Both the position numbers and the translations under genes were made by a program. Positions 57,501 through 64,000 of a stretch of 64,000 nucleotides of DNA are shown here, piece by piece. Within the stretch, counting starts at the first letter, position 1. Every line of letters begins with the position of its first letter. The notes beneath the pieces were generated by a model. That model searched no databases, was not told the DNA's origin, and saw nothing but the letters and a program-made list of their open reading frames with translations. The DNA is from Apoderus coryli (Eukaryota > Arthropoda > Insecta > Coleoptera > Attelabidae), in NCBI GenBank assembly GCA_911728435.2, contig OU452211.1, forward strand, positions 7,174,428-7,238,427, given 5' to 3'.

Positions 57501-60500
57501 ACGATGAAGGAGTGGGTGGGAACTAAACGATCCGTCATGCTTCCCTGATAGTAACCGTTGTCGGAGGCGGTAAGGACGATGGGGTCACCTGTGTCTCTGA
57601 GGCTCAACTTAAACTTCTTTTAATAACACAGAGAGAATTAACATCACTGAAGAGGCAGCAGGTTTCGACAACAACAAAATCTAGCCTAATGTCCACCCAC
57701 AATTTAACACAAATTATTTTTTATCCCTAAAACTGATACGAGGTATAGGCTGACAAAAAAGTATTATATATTACAAAAGGAAAATTCTAAAATTTTGTTA
57801 AAATGTTCCGTTTGAAAAATTAGATCGATAGAACAACTAAGAGAATATAGGATAGCAAATTTTTTTCCTAAATGGCTAACCTACGATCAACCATTAATCA
57901 CCTTGTATCCACTAATCATGGGGAAAAGGCGGATCTAAACAAATGGCAAAGTTTTTCGCTAATTTCTCTTCTTCCTCAACAAATTAAAAACAAAATTCTA
58001 GAGAATATTCCTCATATTCAAGTTGCCTACTTACCTACTATCACCAGATTTAGCTGTCAAATATACAATCACAATCACAAACATCTCTACAAACTGGTTC
58101 ACAATACCATTCGATTTATCTGAATTTTCATATTCCACCGAATCTAATGTTGTATCATCAAGATTCGCTGATAGCTTGTTAATATTATGAGAAAAGATCC
58201 TACTGACCAGTGGAATTGCACATAGTTGACTCGGATCTAACTGTAATGCCAGTCTTTTCAAAATTTCAATAGGGAATGTATCAATATTTCTGCGAATGTA
58301 GTTGAATATCACCTGAAAACAAATTTAATGCAATGTTGCTAAAGTTTAATTTTTGGAGTTAAATACTCACTTGAGAGCTCTCGCCCAATATCAACAAACT
58401 CTGCGTCAAACTAGGTTCAGATAGAGCAAACAAAAAATGTCGATCACTCGGTTTTGGTGCTCGGATACTTTGCAGCATCTGAGCAATTGCTGTAACGACT
58501 TCGAAATGTAATCCTCGACATTTCGCCAGCACTGTTACAATGTCCCAATGCCCGGCTTGGCATGCTACATTTACGGCAAGAACTTGGTCATAGTATTCTT
58601 CCTGACACAGAAAGTTCCTGACAAACAGAAGGAATAATTTAACTATCAGTGACATAATGAGTAGTTTTGAGACAAAAAAGCGCTCCACTGTGACATGACA
58701 AGGGAGTTCATTACCCCCTGGTTGTACAAAGTGTGTAAAGTAAGTAATGAGACTGATTTCGTCGTGTCGATCTGGCAACACGGGGGAGGCGACTCCTTCA
58801 AATTAACTATTTGGGGAAGCCACACAGTGCTGGAGACGATTTTTCCATTCCTCATAACAGTGCTGGAACTCGTATGTTCGCACGTCAAGTGAATAAGGAG
58901 GCTTGAGTAGCCATAGGAATGTTTTTATCGGACAAAAACTCGTTGATAAAAATTGCGGTGCATCAAGGTGCATTGTCGTGATGCAACTTCTCGTTAAAAA
59001 TGTTGATTAACCATTTGGCCTTGAAGCAGCAACTATTTGTGAATGATTCCTTGGCTATCAAAATATCAAATCAGTATGCATTTTGAGTTGCCAATTCTTC
59101 CTTTTTTTGACCTTAGAGAGGTTGAAGTGTGCTTAATGAACACAACCCAAAAATCGTCACCTCTACTATCACGCTGCAGAAAATGGGAATCGTTTTCACT
59201 TGCTCCGAAAAAGTCTAAGCACCTTGCCTTCATTTCTTTCGTTTCTGATCTTGTGAAAGATCTTTCTCATCTCCGAAACATTGGTTCAGAATTTGATTTG
59301 AACGGTTGTGTGCGTCAAAATCAACTCTTCACCGAACATTCGGACTGTCAAACGACAATCTGAGCGCACGAGATCGCGGATTCTGCCAACATTTTCATTG
59401 GTTTTTGAAGATGGAAGCTTACCACTGCCAGGCTTGTCTTCAATTGATTCTCTTCCTCCTGAAAATGCCTTAAACCGCCTAAAAACCTGGGCTACAGAGA
59501 AAACACGGTCTCCATGAGCCTAGCGCAGTTTTCAAAATATTTCCGTGGTACTGTGTCCAAGCCTGAAGCAGAACTTGATAGTATTCTAACCCAAGACTCG
59601 TCACCTCTACTATCACGATCCAGAAAATGGGAATCATTTTCAATTGCTCCCAAAAAGTCAAAGCACCGTTCCTTCTTTTCTGATCTTGTGAAAGATTTTT
59701 TCCAAATCCTTGTCAGAATTTGATGAACGGTTGTGTGCGTCCAATTCAACTCTTCACCGATCATTCGGACTATCATACGACAATCTTTTCATTGGTTCTT
59801 GGAGATGAATGCCTACCACTGCGAGGCTTGTCTTCAATCGATTCTCTTCCTTCTCAAAATGCGTTTAAGTACCTAAAAACTTGGGCTACCGACAAAACAT
59901 AGTCTCCATGAGCCTAGCGCAGTTTTCCAAATATTTCCGTGGTACTGTCTCCAAGCCTGAAGCAGAACCTGATAGCATTCCAAGCCAACCCAAGGCTCTA
60001 CTATCACGCTCCAGAAAATGGGAATCGTTTTCAAATATTCCCAAAAAGCCAAACCACTTTTCCTTCTTGTCTGATCTTGTGAAAGATTTTTCCCATTTCC
60101 AAATCATTGGTCAGAATTTGATTCAACTTTTCACCGATCATTCGGACTGTCAAACGACAATCTGAACGCACGAGATCGTGGATTCTGCCAACATTTTCAT
60201 TGGTTAATGCAGATGGAAGCCTTCGGCTGCGAGGTTGTCTTCAAATGATTTTCTTACTTTTGAAAATACCTAAACCACCAAAAACAAATGTTTCTGTGAC
60301 ACTGTGTCCAATGAAGCAGAACCTGATAACACAACGTTGTTCGAAATTGGTCACACCCATTTCTTTCTCACTACCAATCGTATGGCGTCCCCAATGTTGC
60401 CAGATCGCACACAACAAAATCAGTCTCATTACTTAATTGACACATCTCGTATATTATCAGAACGAGAGCTGAGATTTGTTATTTAATTTCGAAACAACTT

Positions 60501-63500
60501 ACATAAAATCTTTGGTATTTGCTATTCGACTTTTGCCATTGTATCGTAAAATTAACTCAGTATACGCCATCACAGCCAAATTACCTATATGGATTTTTGT
60601 CGCTATCGACATGTCAACTTTACTAGCGCTCAAACATAAATGCACAAACTTTAATAATGTATTACAGTCAGCGCTAATCGCCAATTTAAGCACACGCTTC
60701 AACAAATGCACCTAAAATAAAAAGATAAGATCTAAATTAAAACAGTTTGAGGCAAGTAATCTACTTTAATTGTCAGAGGTGCCCTCAAACTTCGAAGCAT
60801 TTGCGGCGGGTACACGTTCTGCCAGGCGGCAGTCCTATTGCAGCAGGCAGCTGCTAGTCCGACCCCAAATAAATCCTGGGTAACTTGGATACTTGGGAAA
60901 AGGTCGAAGTTCCCTAGTAGAGACGGGCAGTTGTCTTCGGGTGGCAGCTAGTCGTTTGGGGAGTCGGATCGCCCTGTGCTAGTATCCGAAACTAAGTGAT
61001 GCACTTCTCTCCCCATCGATCCAGTGATGTCGGGCAATCTTTAAGATGTCAGACTTCGGCGATGTGGCACTTTCGATTAGCCCCAAGCATCTGACTTGCT
61101 CCTGCGAACCGTTACTACTCAAGATTGGCATCAGGCATATTGACAAACCTAGCCAATAGGACCCCGAGAGGGAGGGGTAGGAGAGAGCTAAGTAGAGCTG
61201 CTAGCGACCTCGCGACTGGTATTCGCCTCGCAGGGGAATCTGTTCGTTTAGTAGTACCCCTGGGTGGAGCGGGAGTTGTGGAAATGCTTCCATGTGCATA
61301 TCTCTTGAGAGGGAGAATGTAACGTGGCAAGTCGCTTGAGGTGTAGTTCACTAACCAAATTATTTAGGAAATTAGGCTTGTAAATAGGCTGACAAGTAAA
61401 TTATTTAATTTAGAAACAAAATCAACATACCTTAGCTTGTTTGTATAAAATAATCCCAGAATGGTAGGCCCCTTTCGATATCATCAGATCACCACAACAC
61501 TCAAATAACTGTTGCAAATTTAGGCCAAACACGTAGGACAACTTTTCCGCTGACTCTAAATCATTATCTTCAGTCACGTAAGTTACAAATTTAATCACTG
61601 GAGAACAACTGAAACACAAAATCTTATGAAATTAAAAGTAGAACTTTTTGAACTGTATGGTGATGATTGTATGAGTCGTACTCAAGTGACGATTTAAATG
61701 ATGATTCAAGACCTGGATGACCAGAAGCATCAAATCTTTCTGAGTTAGTGGAAAAAGTGCGTGAAATAATCGCTATCGATGCAAATTGTGAAAATGCTGA
61801 CAGAAGAATTAAATTTATCTTACTGTACAATCTACACAATATTAACTGAAGATTTTGATAAAAGAAAGCTCTGTGCATGTTTTGTTCCACATCTGTTAAA
61901 TGCGCATGAAAAAATCGCTCGTCTAGAGCATCGTAAAGACATCATTTCCACAGCTGAAAACGATTCAGATCTTCTTGATTCGATCATAGCTGGTACTGAA
62001 AGATGGAGCTTCAAATATGATCCTGAAACTAAACGACAATCTGCAGAATGGAAGTCGAGAATCGAGCAAAAACCTAAAAGAAATCAAGAAACAAGACGAT
62101 GTTGATAACTTTCTATGATTTCAAGGGAGTTTTTCACGAATTTGTGCCAAGGTTTGTTGTCGAAGTTGTTCGAGTATATTTTGAATATTCAAAAGGAAAA
62201 CACCTGTTTTCATTGCATAATACCGCATCAGTTCCCAGAACTGAAAACTGCAATGAAAGCAGCTTTTTATGATGACGTTCCAGCCCAAAAACCGAGTTTA
62301 TATCATGATCAAACGCGCACTAATGCTAAAGTATTCAATTATTTACTTTTTCAGTTTTTTTCTTACCTAGTTACAATTTGGTACACAGCACTTTCAGTCA
62401 CAATCACACATGTATCAATCCGTGGTTTTTGCAAATTCAAATCATTCACACATTTTGGTAACTCAAATAATTTATCCTGTTTATTGTCATCTTTGGCTTT
62501 CTTTAAACGCACTGAAGACAAATCGACTAATTTAAAAATCTGTAGAATGCGTTCATTAATTGTGAACTGGGCTATCAAAGAATCGTCGTTGAATTCCTAG
62601 AAACAAAAAGTTGGACAACATTAACATATCAATTATTAAAACTGAAAAACTTACTGCATCTCCTTCCAATCGACATTCTGACAACTGGCAACTCACAATC
62701 GATACTGTATTATCCTCACCAATTGTAAATATCAGTCGATCTGTCAAAAGTAACGTCCGACTTTTTAGAGGTAGTTTATGGACAAATAACGGCGCTGATT
62801 CCACATCAATTGCATGCACCTAGAATTAATAGAATCGTCCACGACTTAGACTTTAAACAAACCCATACCCCATACCAATTCAAAGCACTTTAAAAACGTA
62901 AAAGTGCACTTACTGTAAGAAGACTGGTCGGTTTATAAAACGCCGAAAATAAGTACCGATTTCGCGCATACTGTGGTGCAAAAGATGTGTCACACAGATG
63001 TGGTAACGGCTCTGGACCAGAATGACCTGATTGCACTGATTCCGAGTGTGATGATTCACTAGTCGTATCACTGTTTTGACTATCCCTGCGTGTTCCACGA
63101 GCTTCAGATAAACGTTGTTTCAACGAAGCTAATTTATCAACTCCCATCTAAAATGACATGAAACAATTATTGAAACAATAGCTCGAGTAAGTTATTTGTA
63201 GTTAGTACTATTCAAAGTAATTAACCCAGTTCTGCACAGAGTATATTGAGCCATTGCAAGTATAAAGTAGAGTAGGTACACAGCTTTAGATAATTAAACT
63301 ACTAACTAAAAGGATTCAATTTGAGAACGGGCCTTGTAACTAGAAGTTGCTGGAAACATACGAGATGCTCGGTGTAAAACGATAGCGATAGTTCTGTTGT
63401 GGTCATGAGTTACTAAAGTAAACAAGGAACGTTGATGATCACAGGTATACGCCAAGATAACTCAAATAACTATCAAATTAGACAGACTCTCAGGTCGCTG

Positions 63501-63879
63501 ACGTAGACTATTAAAGAATCTCTCTAATAAAGTTGAAGTTAAAACAATTCCACTGACAAATCTAGATTATAACGGTTAAAATATACACTGCAAGTATATA
63601 GTACTTAATTAATTTTATCATTTAGTGTAATTTTTAATATTAAAAAGTTTAAGATTAGGTCCATTATTGGGTACTTTAAGCCCCACCGCAAATTGTTTAG
63701 TTTTTGATAAAATGTAGAATAATACTAATGCTGGCAAAATATGAACTTACCTGTTTTAAAGTATACAAGCGGGACCTTCCCGAATCTTCAGCCGGATTGG
63801 TAATATCCGGTGGCCAAACGTAACCAGTTGAATGATGCTCCAAAATGAGTCTCCATTGTTGACCACTGTCGCCATTAAT
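41325..63879 (-). CDS. Claret-like RCC1-repeat protein (C-terminal 15 exons)
   Basis: Fifteen minus-strand exons join in phase through GT-AG introns to encode about 1,358 residues; the start lies beyond 64000. In order: a segment with QQWRLILEHHSTGYVWPPDI, a Ser-rich linker, two exons with beta-propeller-like strands, helical-repeat exons (GAYHSGIILYKQ; LKLAISADCNTLLKF), about six RCC1 repeats (VYVWGSNTYGQLGLG, VYTWGWGIHGQLGHG), then a 417-residue helical tail. RCC1 repeats form a seven-bladed propeller often used for GTPase exchange. An insect protein of about 2,000 residues with RCC1 repeats is Claret, the proposed exchange factor for Rab32/Lightoid in pigment granules. The RCC1 assignment is firm; the Claret identity is inferred from size and layout, and another RCC1 protein remains possible. 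Confidence 0.6.
42632..42733. repeat. Imperfect hairpin of about 100 bp
   Basis: 'catgaaatgacatataattcc' near 42632 pairs with 'ggaaatggtcatttcatg' near 42715, and 'acgagtatgat' with 'atcatacgagt'; the centre 'gcagcatgagccgcaggcga' folds further. Intronic, non-coding. Confidence 0.6.
42829..43068. repeat. Inverted repeat (about 85-bp arms) with ribozyme-like loop
   Basis: 42829-42912 is the near-perfect reverse complement of 42974-43068. The arms hold 'tgggttttaaggttcttata' and 'aaatatgtttatttcatg'. The 61-bp loop carries the hammerhead-like motif at 42913-42973. Same design as the 23-bp arms around the ribozyme at 26.9 kb. Confidence 0.85.
42913..42973 (-). ncRNA. Hammerhead-like motif in hairpin loop
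   Basis: On the minus strand: CUGAGGA, a GGC/GCC stem-loop, GAAA, and a perfect ACGU-UGU-ACGU stem III followed by A as cleavage base. The core boxes are present, but one extra A before stem II and poor pairing of stem I make activity doubtful. Confidence 0.5.
43462..43683 (-). CDS. RCC1 gene, exon 14 of 15 in window
   Basis: 74 residues, phase 0 at both ends. Contains VAVGYRHSAIL and VACGVDYTMAIDRTGKVMAW, two RCC1 repeat signatures. Confidence 0.9.
43820..44180 (+). mobile_element. RNase H-like retroelement remnant
   Basis: Broken plus-strand pieces such as LTPLQLAIERSANEQGDKG and FINSGIKGNKEASKLVTEM resemble the last RNase H motif (H.GI.GNEEAD.LA) of I-type elements. The match is short and broken. 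Confidence 0.4.
45810..47066 (+). CDS. Retrotransposon ORF1 protein (PHD finger, coiled coil, SGNH-like)
   Basis: 418 residues. Residues 6-50 have a Cys/His pattern (C6, C7, C17, C20, H25, C28, C45, C50) fitting a PHD-type finger, as in ORF1 of CR1-group elements. Residues 55-122 form a coiled coil. Residues 134-209 carry six [TVI]-Q-[TVS] sites in acidic/Ser-rich sequence, like LC8 dynein-light-chain anchors. After a KPKPKPK linker, residues 247-411 resemble the CR1 esterase (SGNH) domain, but the GDS nucleophile box reads GDNTASG and the GxND box reads GGIFN. The natural role is RNA binding and particle formation before target-primed reverse transcription. Confidence 0.85.
   Translation: MDRFKCCRREHVNLFFCMTCENFFHKDCSVKWREAEIIGKSKFYCSRACARDDKRTKFEETISEQMTLIAGLQEKLVLKDELIGRLRRQSQLFERDVLDAEGQYALEIERHKARIQELESEVRSSSESIVPMLDVGVQTFSPKYVSCDIQTDSGLTSCPLERGPSACVPTQTESAECVSRDVQTVPTARMDQCVQSTVDVRDESTQVDVARVGDHRTANSGLDELRSGLREEEQHTAVPKPKPKPKLLLLGDNTASGIATLLSKLSKEKFSIISIIKNNAELDSVVEDVVALTSDFRSSDLVIVFGGIFNVFSGRPMSDVTIDKLLKVSLKTNVIYFSAPLWGDIPIVNRQVDEFNIKSFYVFVTNNMLSNIKYINLNSVISCRHFVSASKLILTRKGKRSIAQKILETIQASQFFLL
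47134..50034 (+). CDS. Retrotransposon ORF2 protein (APE endonuclease and RT)
   Basis: The open frame runs from 47032, overlapping the end of ORF1; the first recognisable domain residue is near 47170. No ATG precedes the endonuclease, so the start given (TTG at 47134) is nominal. Counting from it: endonuclease N21, E48, GDFN at 156-159 and SDH at 223-225; RT finger with NYRPIALLSVISKVFE, A-box FDLSRAFD at 605-612, B-box APQGSVLGP at 663-671, YADD at 693-696, then LGVTFDRRLQW. 966 residues in all, with stop TAG at 50032-50034. RT catalytic Asp residues are D606, D695 and D696. All are intact. It nicks target DNA and copies its own RNA from the nick. Confidence 0.9.
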   Translation: MCEESLRLPSRGKLINVIHVNVQSLKNKINLLELYLSSNRVDVLCVDEHWLSHANLISCPIKYYSLVSSFCRTTSGHGGVAIYVRDEILNDWQPIDPVNHLSVELQFECCSVVYGNRFCVITIYRPPSGNVDVFSEQLEQVLMRITHRYRYIVICGDFNIARNGSGSRILMDMAESYGLSSVVEDATRVVTLRSGVTTESAIDYVPVSDPELVRADNFHLGFSDHMAQLCSYAIEDSGPSVAPCGYYYRREYCDTSILAFRQRLIDFRDSHGTGPNSDVDTDFSEFWNHVLWCFNVIFPAVRCRSRPGSRALSDRIVFSPELQSLYGELKHLGWLRGHVSEAHVCESYAALKRTVSQSVRSEKINNFNNILSVSSNKSKTIWNTYSSLMRKSGKARKKIEAIQSSDGVYASRPLEIASVFVDHFSNTIERRLRDHFGCALSGACSRGLVNDRSMFFAPIDEYEVMNAIRELPNKKSTGPDGFPVHLLKCSAAEFAPYLCHIFNASVCSGTFPSKLKESIIVPIYKKGSESDIENYRPIALLSVISKVFEKIVSVRIMNFLSQCNIITTSQHGFRSGLSTETCVTEYVQHVHDLADGGNYVVSLCFDLSRAFDTVDGDFLRSKLSDMGIRGAVNSWIASYLSDRRISVRVDSSVSESKSINVGAPQGSVLGPLLFLLYVNDLPLHIPSARAFMYADDTSLVVHDKDPEVLRIKILSVMHIFNSWCTQNKLMINHDKTVVLQFSRYRTVLNYDLVFEGHRLEWATSSRILGVTFDRRLQWADHLESVSRKLNSQAYVIYTLRSHMNTGALLNIYYSFVYATIAYNIIVWGRSSDISRVFIIQKRILRTMFRLPYNFSCRETFRRWRLLTVACIYLLKILTYIFKNICRFRRNGSLHDYATRGRERMLLSRPRHEFFKKSPDYSGLLYFNMLPESIRNSRNIHQFSRNLKEFLILHSFYSLSEYVEHCS
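50293..51250. other. Intron sequence beside the retrotransposon
   Basis: Starts with 'acagggtgttgcataagtac', like the end of another insect element with no partner found. The ORF at 50370-50582 has no known domain. Otherwise AT-rich. Confidence 0.4.
51255..51296 (+). ncRNA. Hammerhead-like motif, decayed
   Basis: CUGAUCA (one core base changed), then a GACU/AGUC stem-loop, GAAA and ACAUGUAUGACAUG. The order fits a type I hammerhead, but G8 of the core is lost. Confidence 0.35.
51878..52138. repeat. Perfect 68-bp inverted repeat
   Basis: 51878-51945 and 52071-52138 are exact reverse complements, 125 bp apart, with 'aagatgaaccgaatcgcaca' at the outer end. Both arms are GC-richer than the intron. 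The plus-strand ORF at 51778-52062 spans one arm and the loop but has no known domain. Perfect identity implies a recent event or conversion. Confidence 0.95.
52291..52473 (-). CDS. RCC1 gene, exon 13 of 15 in window
   Basis: 61 residues, phase 0 at both ends (TTAACAG acceptor, CAG|GTAATT donor). IAIREDQEVYTWGASPQEV is the end of one RCC1 blade and the start of the next. Confidence 0.9.
52543..52724 (-). CDS. RCC1 gene, exon 12 of 15 in window
   Basis: Completes a split Gly codon and ends in phase 0. HAHTLLLTTDGKLFGFGSNV with VFGQLESC is a full RCC1 blade signature. Confidence 0.9.
52725..53852. other. Intron with RTE-like remnant
   Basis: Contains the RT C-terminal remnant at 53215-53690; 52740-53200 shows nothing recognised. 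Confidence 0.6.
53215..53690 (-). mobile_element. Non-LTR retrotransposon C-terminal remnant (RTE/jockey-type)
   Basis: Minus-strand pieces read VVPTHTYSCESWTTYRRHLK, then RRQLDVIRMPTERLPERILY and KVGSRNQGGQQNRYKDVLK with WEQIANDRPIYEA. This is the conserved end of endonuclease-RT polyproteins (usual form GHV.RM...R.PK..LY). Broken once. Confidence 0.8.
53853..54123 (-). CDS. RCC1 gene, exon 11 of 15 in window
   Basis: 90 residues plus one base. Starts in phase 0 with VYVWGSNTYGQLGLG and continues with VDIAAGQYHTIALAASGKVY, TWGWGIHGQLGHG and KQVAAG: two complete RCC1 repeats. Donor G|GTAAGT. Confidence 0.95.
54284..54408 (-). CDS. RCC1 gene, exon 10 of 15 in window
   Basis: Begins by completing a Gly codon (acceptor TCTATAG) and ends in phase 0 before GTAAAT. 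Contains ALSVSCGKKHTLCLTDFG, an RCC1 core motif. Confidence 0.9.
54467..54636 (-). CDS. RCC1 gene, exon 9 of 15 in window
   Basis: Completes a split codon and ends in phase 1 before GTAAGA. FDLKYLNDTEVPEP leads into PLSCGYEHAAVVRNNDVFTM, the first RCC1 blade. Confidence 0.9.
55440..55800 (-). mobile_element. Mariner transposase fragment
   Basis: Minus strand, broken: VIEDETWVHRYEPQ (first catalytic Asp region), then SPPKKFKIPQSAGKL and FKVKGVSITGKYSIE, which match the segment between the two catalytic boxes of mariner transposases. Frameshifts; no ends seen. Confidence 0.7.
56060..57130 (-). mobile_element. I-type non-LTR remnant (RT end and RNase H)
   Basis: Minus strand in order: LVQRVACLAITGAFS (RT end), ITWFTDG with AGI (RNase H first Asp), WLARQASETPYNGTEPAL, then ELFKCWTKNEHQRYWEHIP and LSRSQLRVTIGLLTRHYTLR with HLNKMGL, the tail of these polyproteins. 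Multiple stops. Same family type as 16130-16960 but opposite strand. Confidence 0.8.
58035..58312 (-). CDS. RCC1 gene, exon 8 of 15 in window
   Basis: Starts in phase 0 with VIFNYIRRNIDTFPIEILKR, ends two bases into a Ser codon at donor AG|GTAAGT (lower edge 58035), which matches the phase of the next exon at 54636. The end of the exon, EMFVIVIVYLTAKSGD, is unusually hydrophobic. Confidence 0.8.
58371..58617 (-). CDS. RCC1 gene, exon 7 of 15 in window
   Basis: Completes the Met codon split at 60503 and ends in phase 0 before GTGAGT. EEYYDQVLAVNVACQAGHWD, then IVTVLAKCRGLHFEVVTAIA: helical hairpins. Confidence 0.85.
58735..60435 (-). mobile_element. Mariner element with internally amplified core
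   Basis: 58735-58790 and 60370-60425 are about 52-bp inverted repeats ('agtaatgagactgattt' and its complement), the likely element ends. In between, a block of about 390-445 bp is repeated in tandem: anchors near 59157, 59601 and 59991, with a partial fourth near 60200-60330. Each unit carries, on the minus strand, the mariner HTH linker (WTHTTVHQIL) and the first catalytic box (RGDESWV), then about 170 bp of unrelated sequence. No complete transposase remains. Confidence 0.8.
60503..60711 (-). CDS. RCC1 gene, exon 6 of 15 in window
   Basis: Phase 0 start after TTTTAG, ends two bases into a Met codon before GTAAGT. VHLLKRVLKLAISADCNTLL and HIGNLAVMAYTELILRY form helical repeats. Confidence 0.85.
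60712..61430. other. Intron with a GC-rich island
   Basis: 60766-61330 is far richer in G and C than the rest of the intron and has 65- and 78-codon ORFs on both strands without known domains. It looks like a foreign insertion, perhaps the UTR of a retrotransposon, but the family is not recognised. Confidence 0.5.
61431..61608 (-). CDS. RCC1 gene, exon 5 of 15 in window
   Basis: Completes a Ser codon and ends in phase 0 before GTATGT. SAEKLSYVFGLNLQQLFECC and GDLMISKGAYHSGIILYKQA: a TPR- or clathrin-type helical repeat. Confidence 0.85.
61609..62366. other. Intron with mariner remnant
   Basis: Nearly all of it is the mariner remnant at 61640-62330. Confidence 0.7.
61640..62330 (+). mobile_element. 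Mariner transposon remnant
   Basis: Plus-strand pieces read QIVKMLTEELNLSYCTIYTI (HTH), DLLDSIIAGTERWSFKYDPE (first Asp box, changed from TGDETW) and TKRQSAEWKS, then broken pieces with TFYDFKGVF- and NTALSLHHTP-like words. The catalytic Asp of the first box is lost. Confidence 0.8.
62367..62596 (-). CDS. RCC1 gene, exon 4 of 15 in window
   Basis: Phase 0 start after TTTCTAG, ends two bases into a Ser codon before GTAAGA. EFNDDSLIAQFTINERILQI and PRIDTCVIVTESAVYQIV, alternating strands as in a propeller. Confidence 0.85.
62655..62819 (-). CDS. RCC1 gene, exon 3 of 15 in window
   Basis: 55 residues, phase 0 at both ends. KSRTLLLTDRLIFTIGEDNT and VSIVSCQLSECRLEG look like propeller strands. 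Confidence 0.85.
62914..63147 (-). CDS. RCC1 gene, exon 2 of 15 in window
   Basis: 78 residues, phase 0 at both ends. MGVDKLASLKQRLSEARGTR, a Ser-rich linker, then PQYARNRYLFSAFYKPTSLL. The internal Met is not the start, since the upstream exon joins in frame. Confidence 0.85.
63148..63750. other. Intron, nothing recognised
   Basis: AT-rich with no element ends or ORFs. Confidence 0.5.
63751..63879 (-). CDS. RCC1 gene, first exon in the window
   Basis: 43 residues, phase 0 at both ends (acceptor TTATAG, donor CAG|GTAAGT). INGDSGQQWRLILEHHSTGY, then VWPPDITNPAEDSGRSRLYT. It starts with a complete codon, so coding exons further upstream lie outside the window. Confidence 0.8.
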
Positions 63880-64000
63880 CTATAATTTGTTGTTATAAAT
63901 AAACAATTATTTTAACTGTTAATTACAGATTAGGGCTAGAGTCAAAATTTATAATCTGACTTAACAAATGTTGTTTTTTCAAACTTATGCATACCAGTAA

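Larger units (their letters stand above)
54637..58034. other. 3.4-kb intron with transposon remnants
   Basis: Contains a lone copy of the 39.3-kb element terminus at 54856-54890, a mariner fragment (55440-55800) and an I-type RT/RNase H remnant (56060-57130). The stretch 57170-57870 shows nothing recognised. Confidence 0.65.

Noticed and set aside
58035..58090. Donor GTAGAG after VNQF as the end of the RCC1-gene exon
   Set aside because: It leaves phase 0, while the next exon needs phase 2; the GTAAGT donor at 58034 gives the right phase.
57872..58123. Plus-strand 83-codon ORF
   Set aside because: Partly antisense to an RCC1-gene exon; no recognisable domain.
62890..63147. The Met at 63147 as the start of the RCC1 protein
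   Set aside because: An acceptor directly precedes it and the upstream exon 63751-63879 joins in frame.
1..64000. CRISPR arrays, bacterial operons, tRNA or rRNA genes
   Set aside because: Spliced genes and transposons show eukaryotic DNA; no tRNA cloverleaf or rRNA-like conserved block was noticed by eye.

Overview
This window is eukaryotic and most probably insect: AT-rich DNA, spliced genes with long introns, and a dense load of insect-type transposons (mariner, Tc1-like, DUF4817-type, CR1/jockey and I-type non-LTR retrotransposons, Penelope-like pieces). A beetle is my best guess for the order, but nothing in the window fixes it.

Three host genes can be supported by matching splice sites and codon phase. 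(1) Plus strand, about 14.1-29.5 kb: eleven coding exons of a large acidic protein with a Lys/Ser/Thr-rich tail. It carries a clear PAM2 motif and five 30-residue repeats, and I read it as a Map205-like microtubule-associated protein. Its first coding exon was not found; a possible non-coding first exon lies near 2.95-3.23 kb. (2) Plus strand, 34,872-36,069: a two-exon gene for a 176-residue protein with a D-box-like motif and an acidic C-terminus, possibly the insect securin. (3) Minus strand, 63,879 down to 41,325: fifteen exons encoding the C-terminal 1,358 residues or so of a large protein with a probable beta-propeller part, helical repeats, about six RCC1 repeats and a helical tail. Its architecture resembles Drosophila Claret, the proposed Rab32/Lightoid exchange factor. 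Its 5' end lies beyond the window.

Most of the rest is mobile DNA in introns and between genes. The best preserved element is a CR1/jockey-type non-LTR retrotransposon (about 45.5-50.3 kb) with two intact ORFs, antisense inside an intron of the RCC1 gene. Older pieces include RT remnants at 0.94-2.3, 8.6-9.4, 12.1-12.5, 14.4-14.85, 26.9-27.3, 28.2-28.6 and 53.2-53.7 kb; I-type RT/RNase H at 16.1-17.0 and 56.1-57.1 kb; mariner at 9.9-10.7, 55.4-55.8, 58.7-60.4 and 61.6-62.3 kb; Tc1-like copies at 6.8-7.3 and 37.0-37.9 kb; a long-TIR element at 23.3-25.2 kb; and a short-TIR element at 39.3-40.2 kb.

The most interesting signals are these: a hammerhead ribozyme with a complete-looking catalytic core at 26.86-26.91 kb (minus strand), framed by 23-bp inverted repeats, with several decayed relatives elsewhere and a Penelope-type GIY-YIG remnant at 4.4 kb; a cluster of six dynein-light-chain-like (LC8) anchor motifs in ORF1 of the intact retrotransposon, next to an esterase fold that has lost its nucleophile; an ORF2 in that element with no usable AUG; a perfect 68-bp inverted repeat at 51.9-52.1 kb; and a transposon insertion whose empty site is preserved next to it in a 93-bp tandem repeat.
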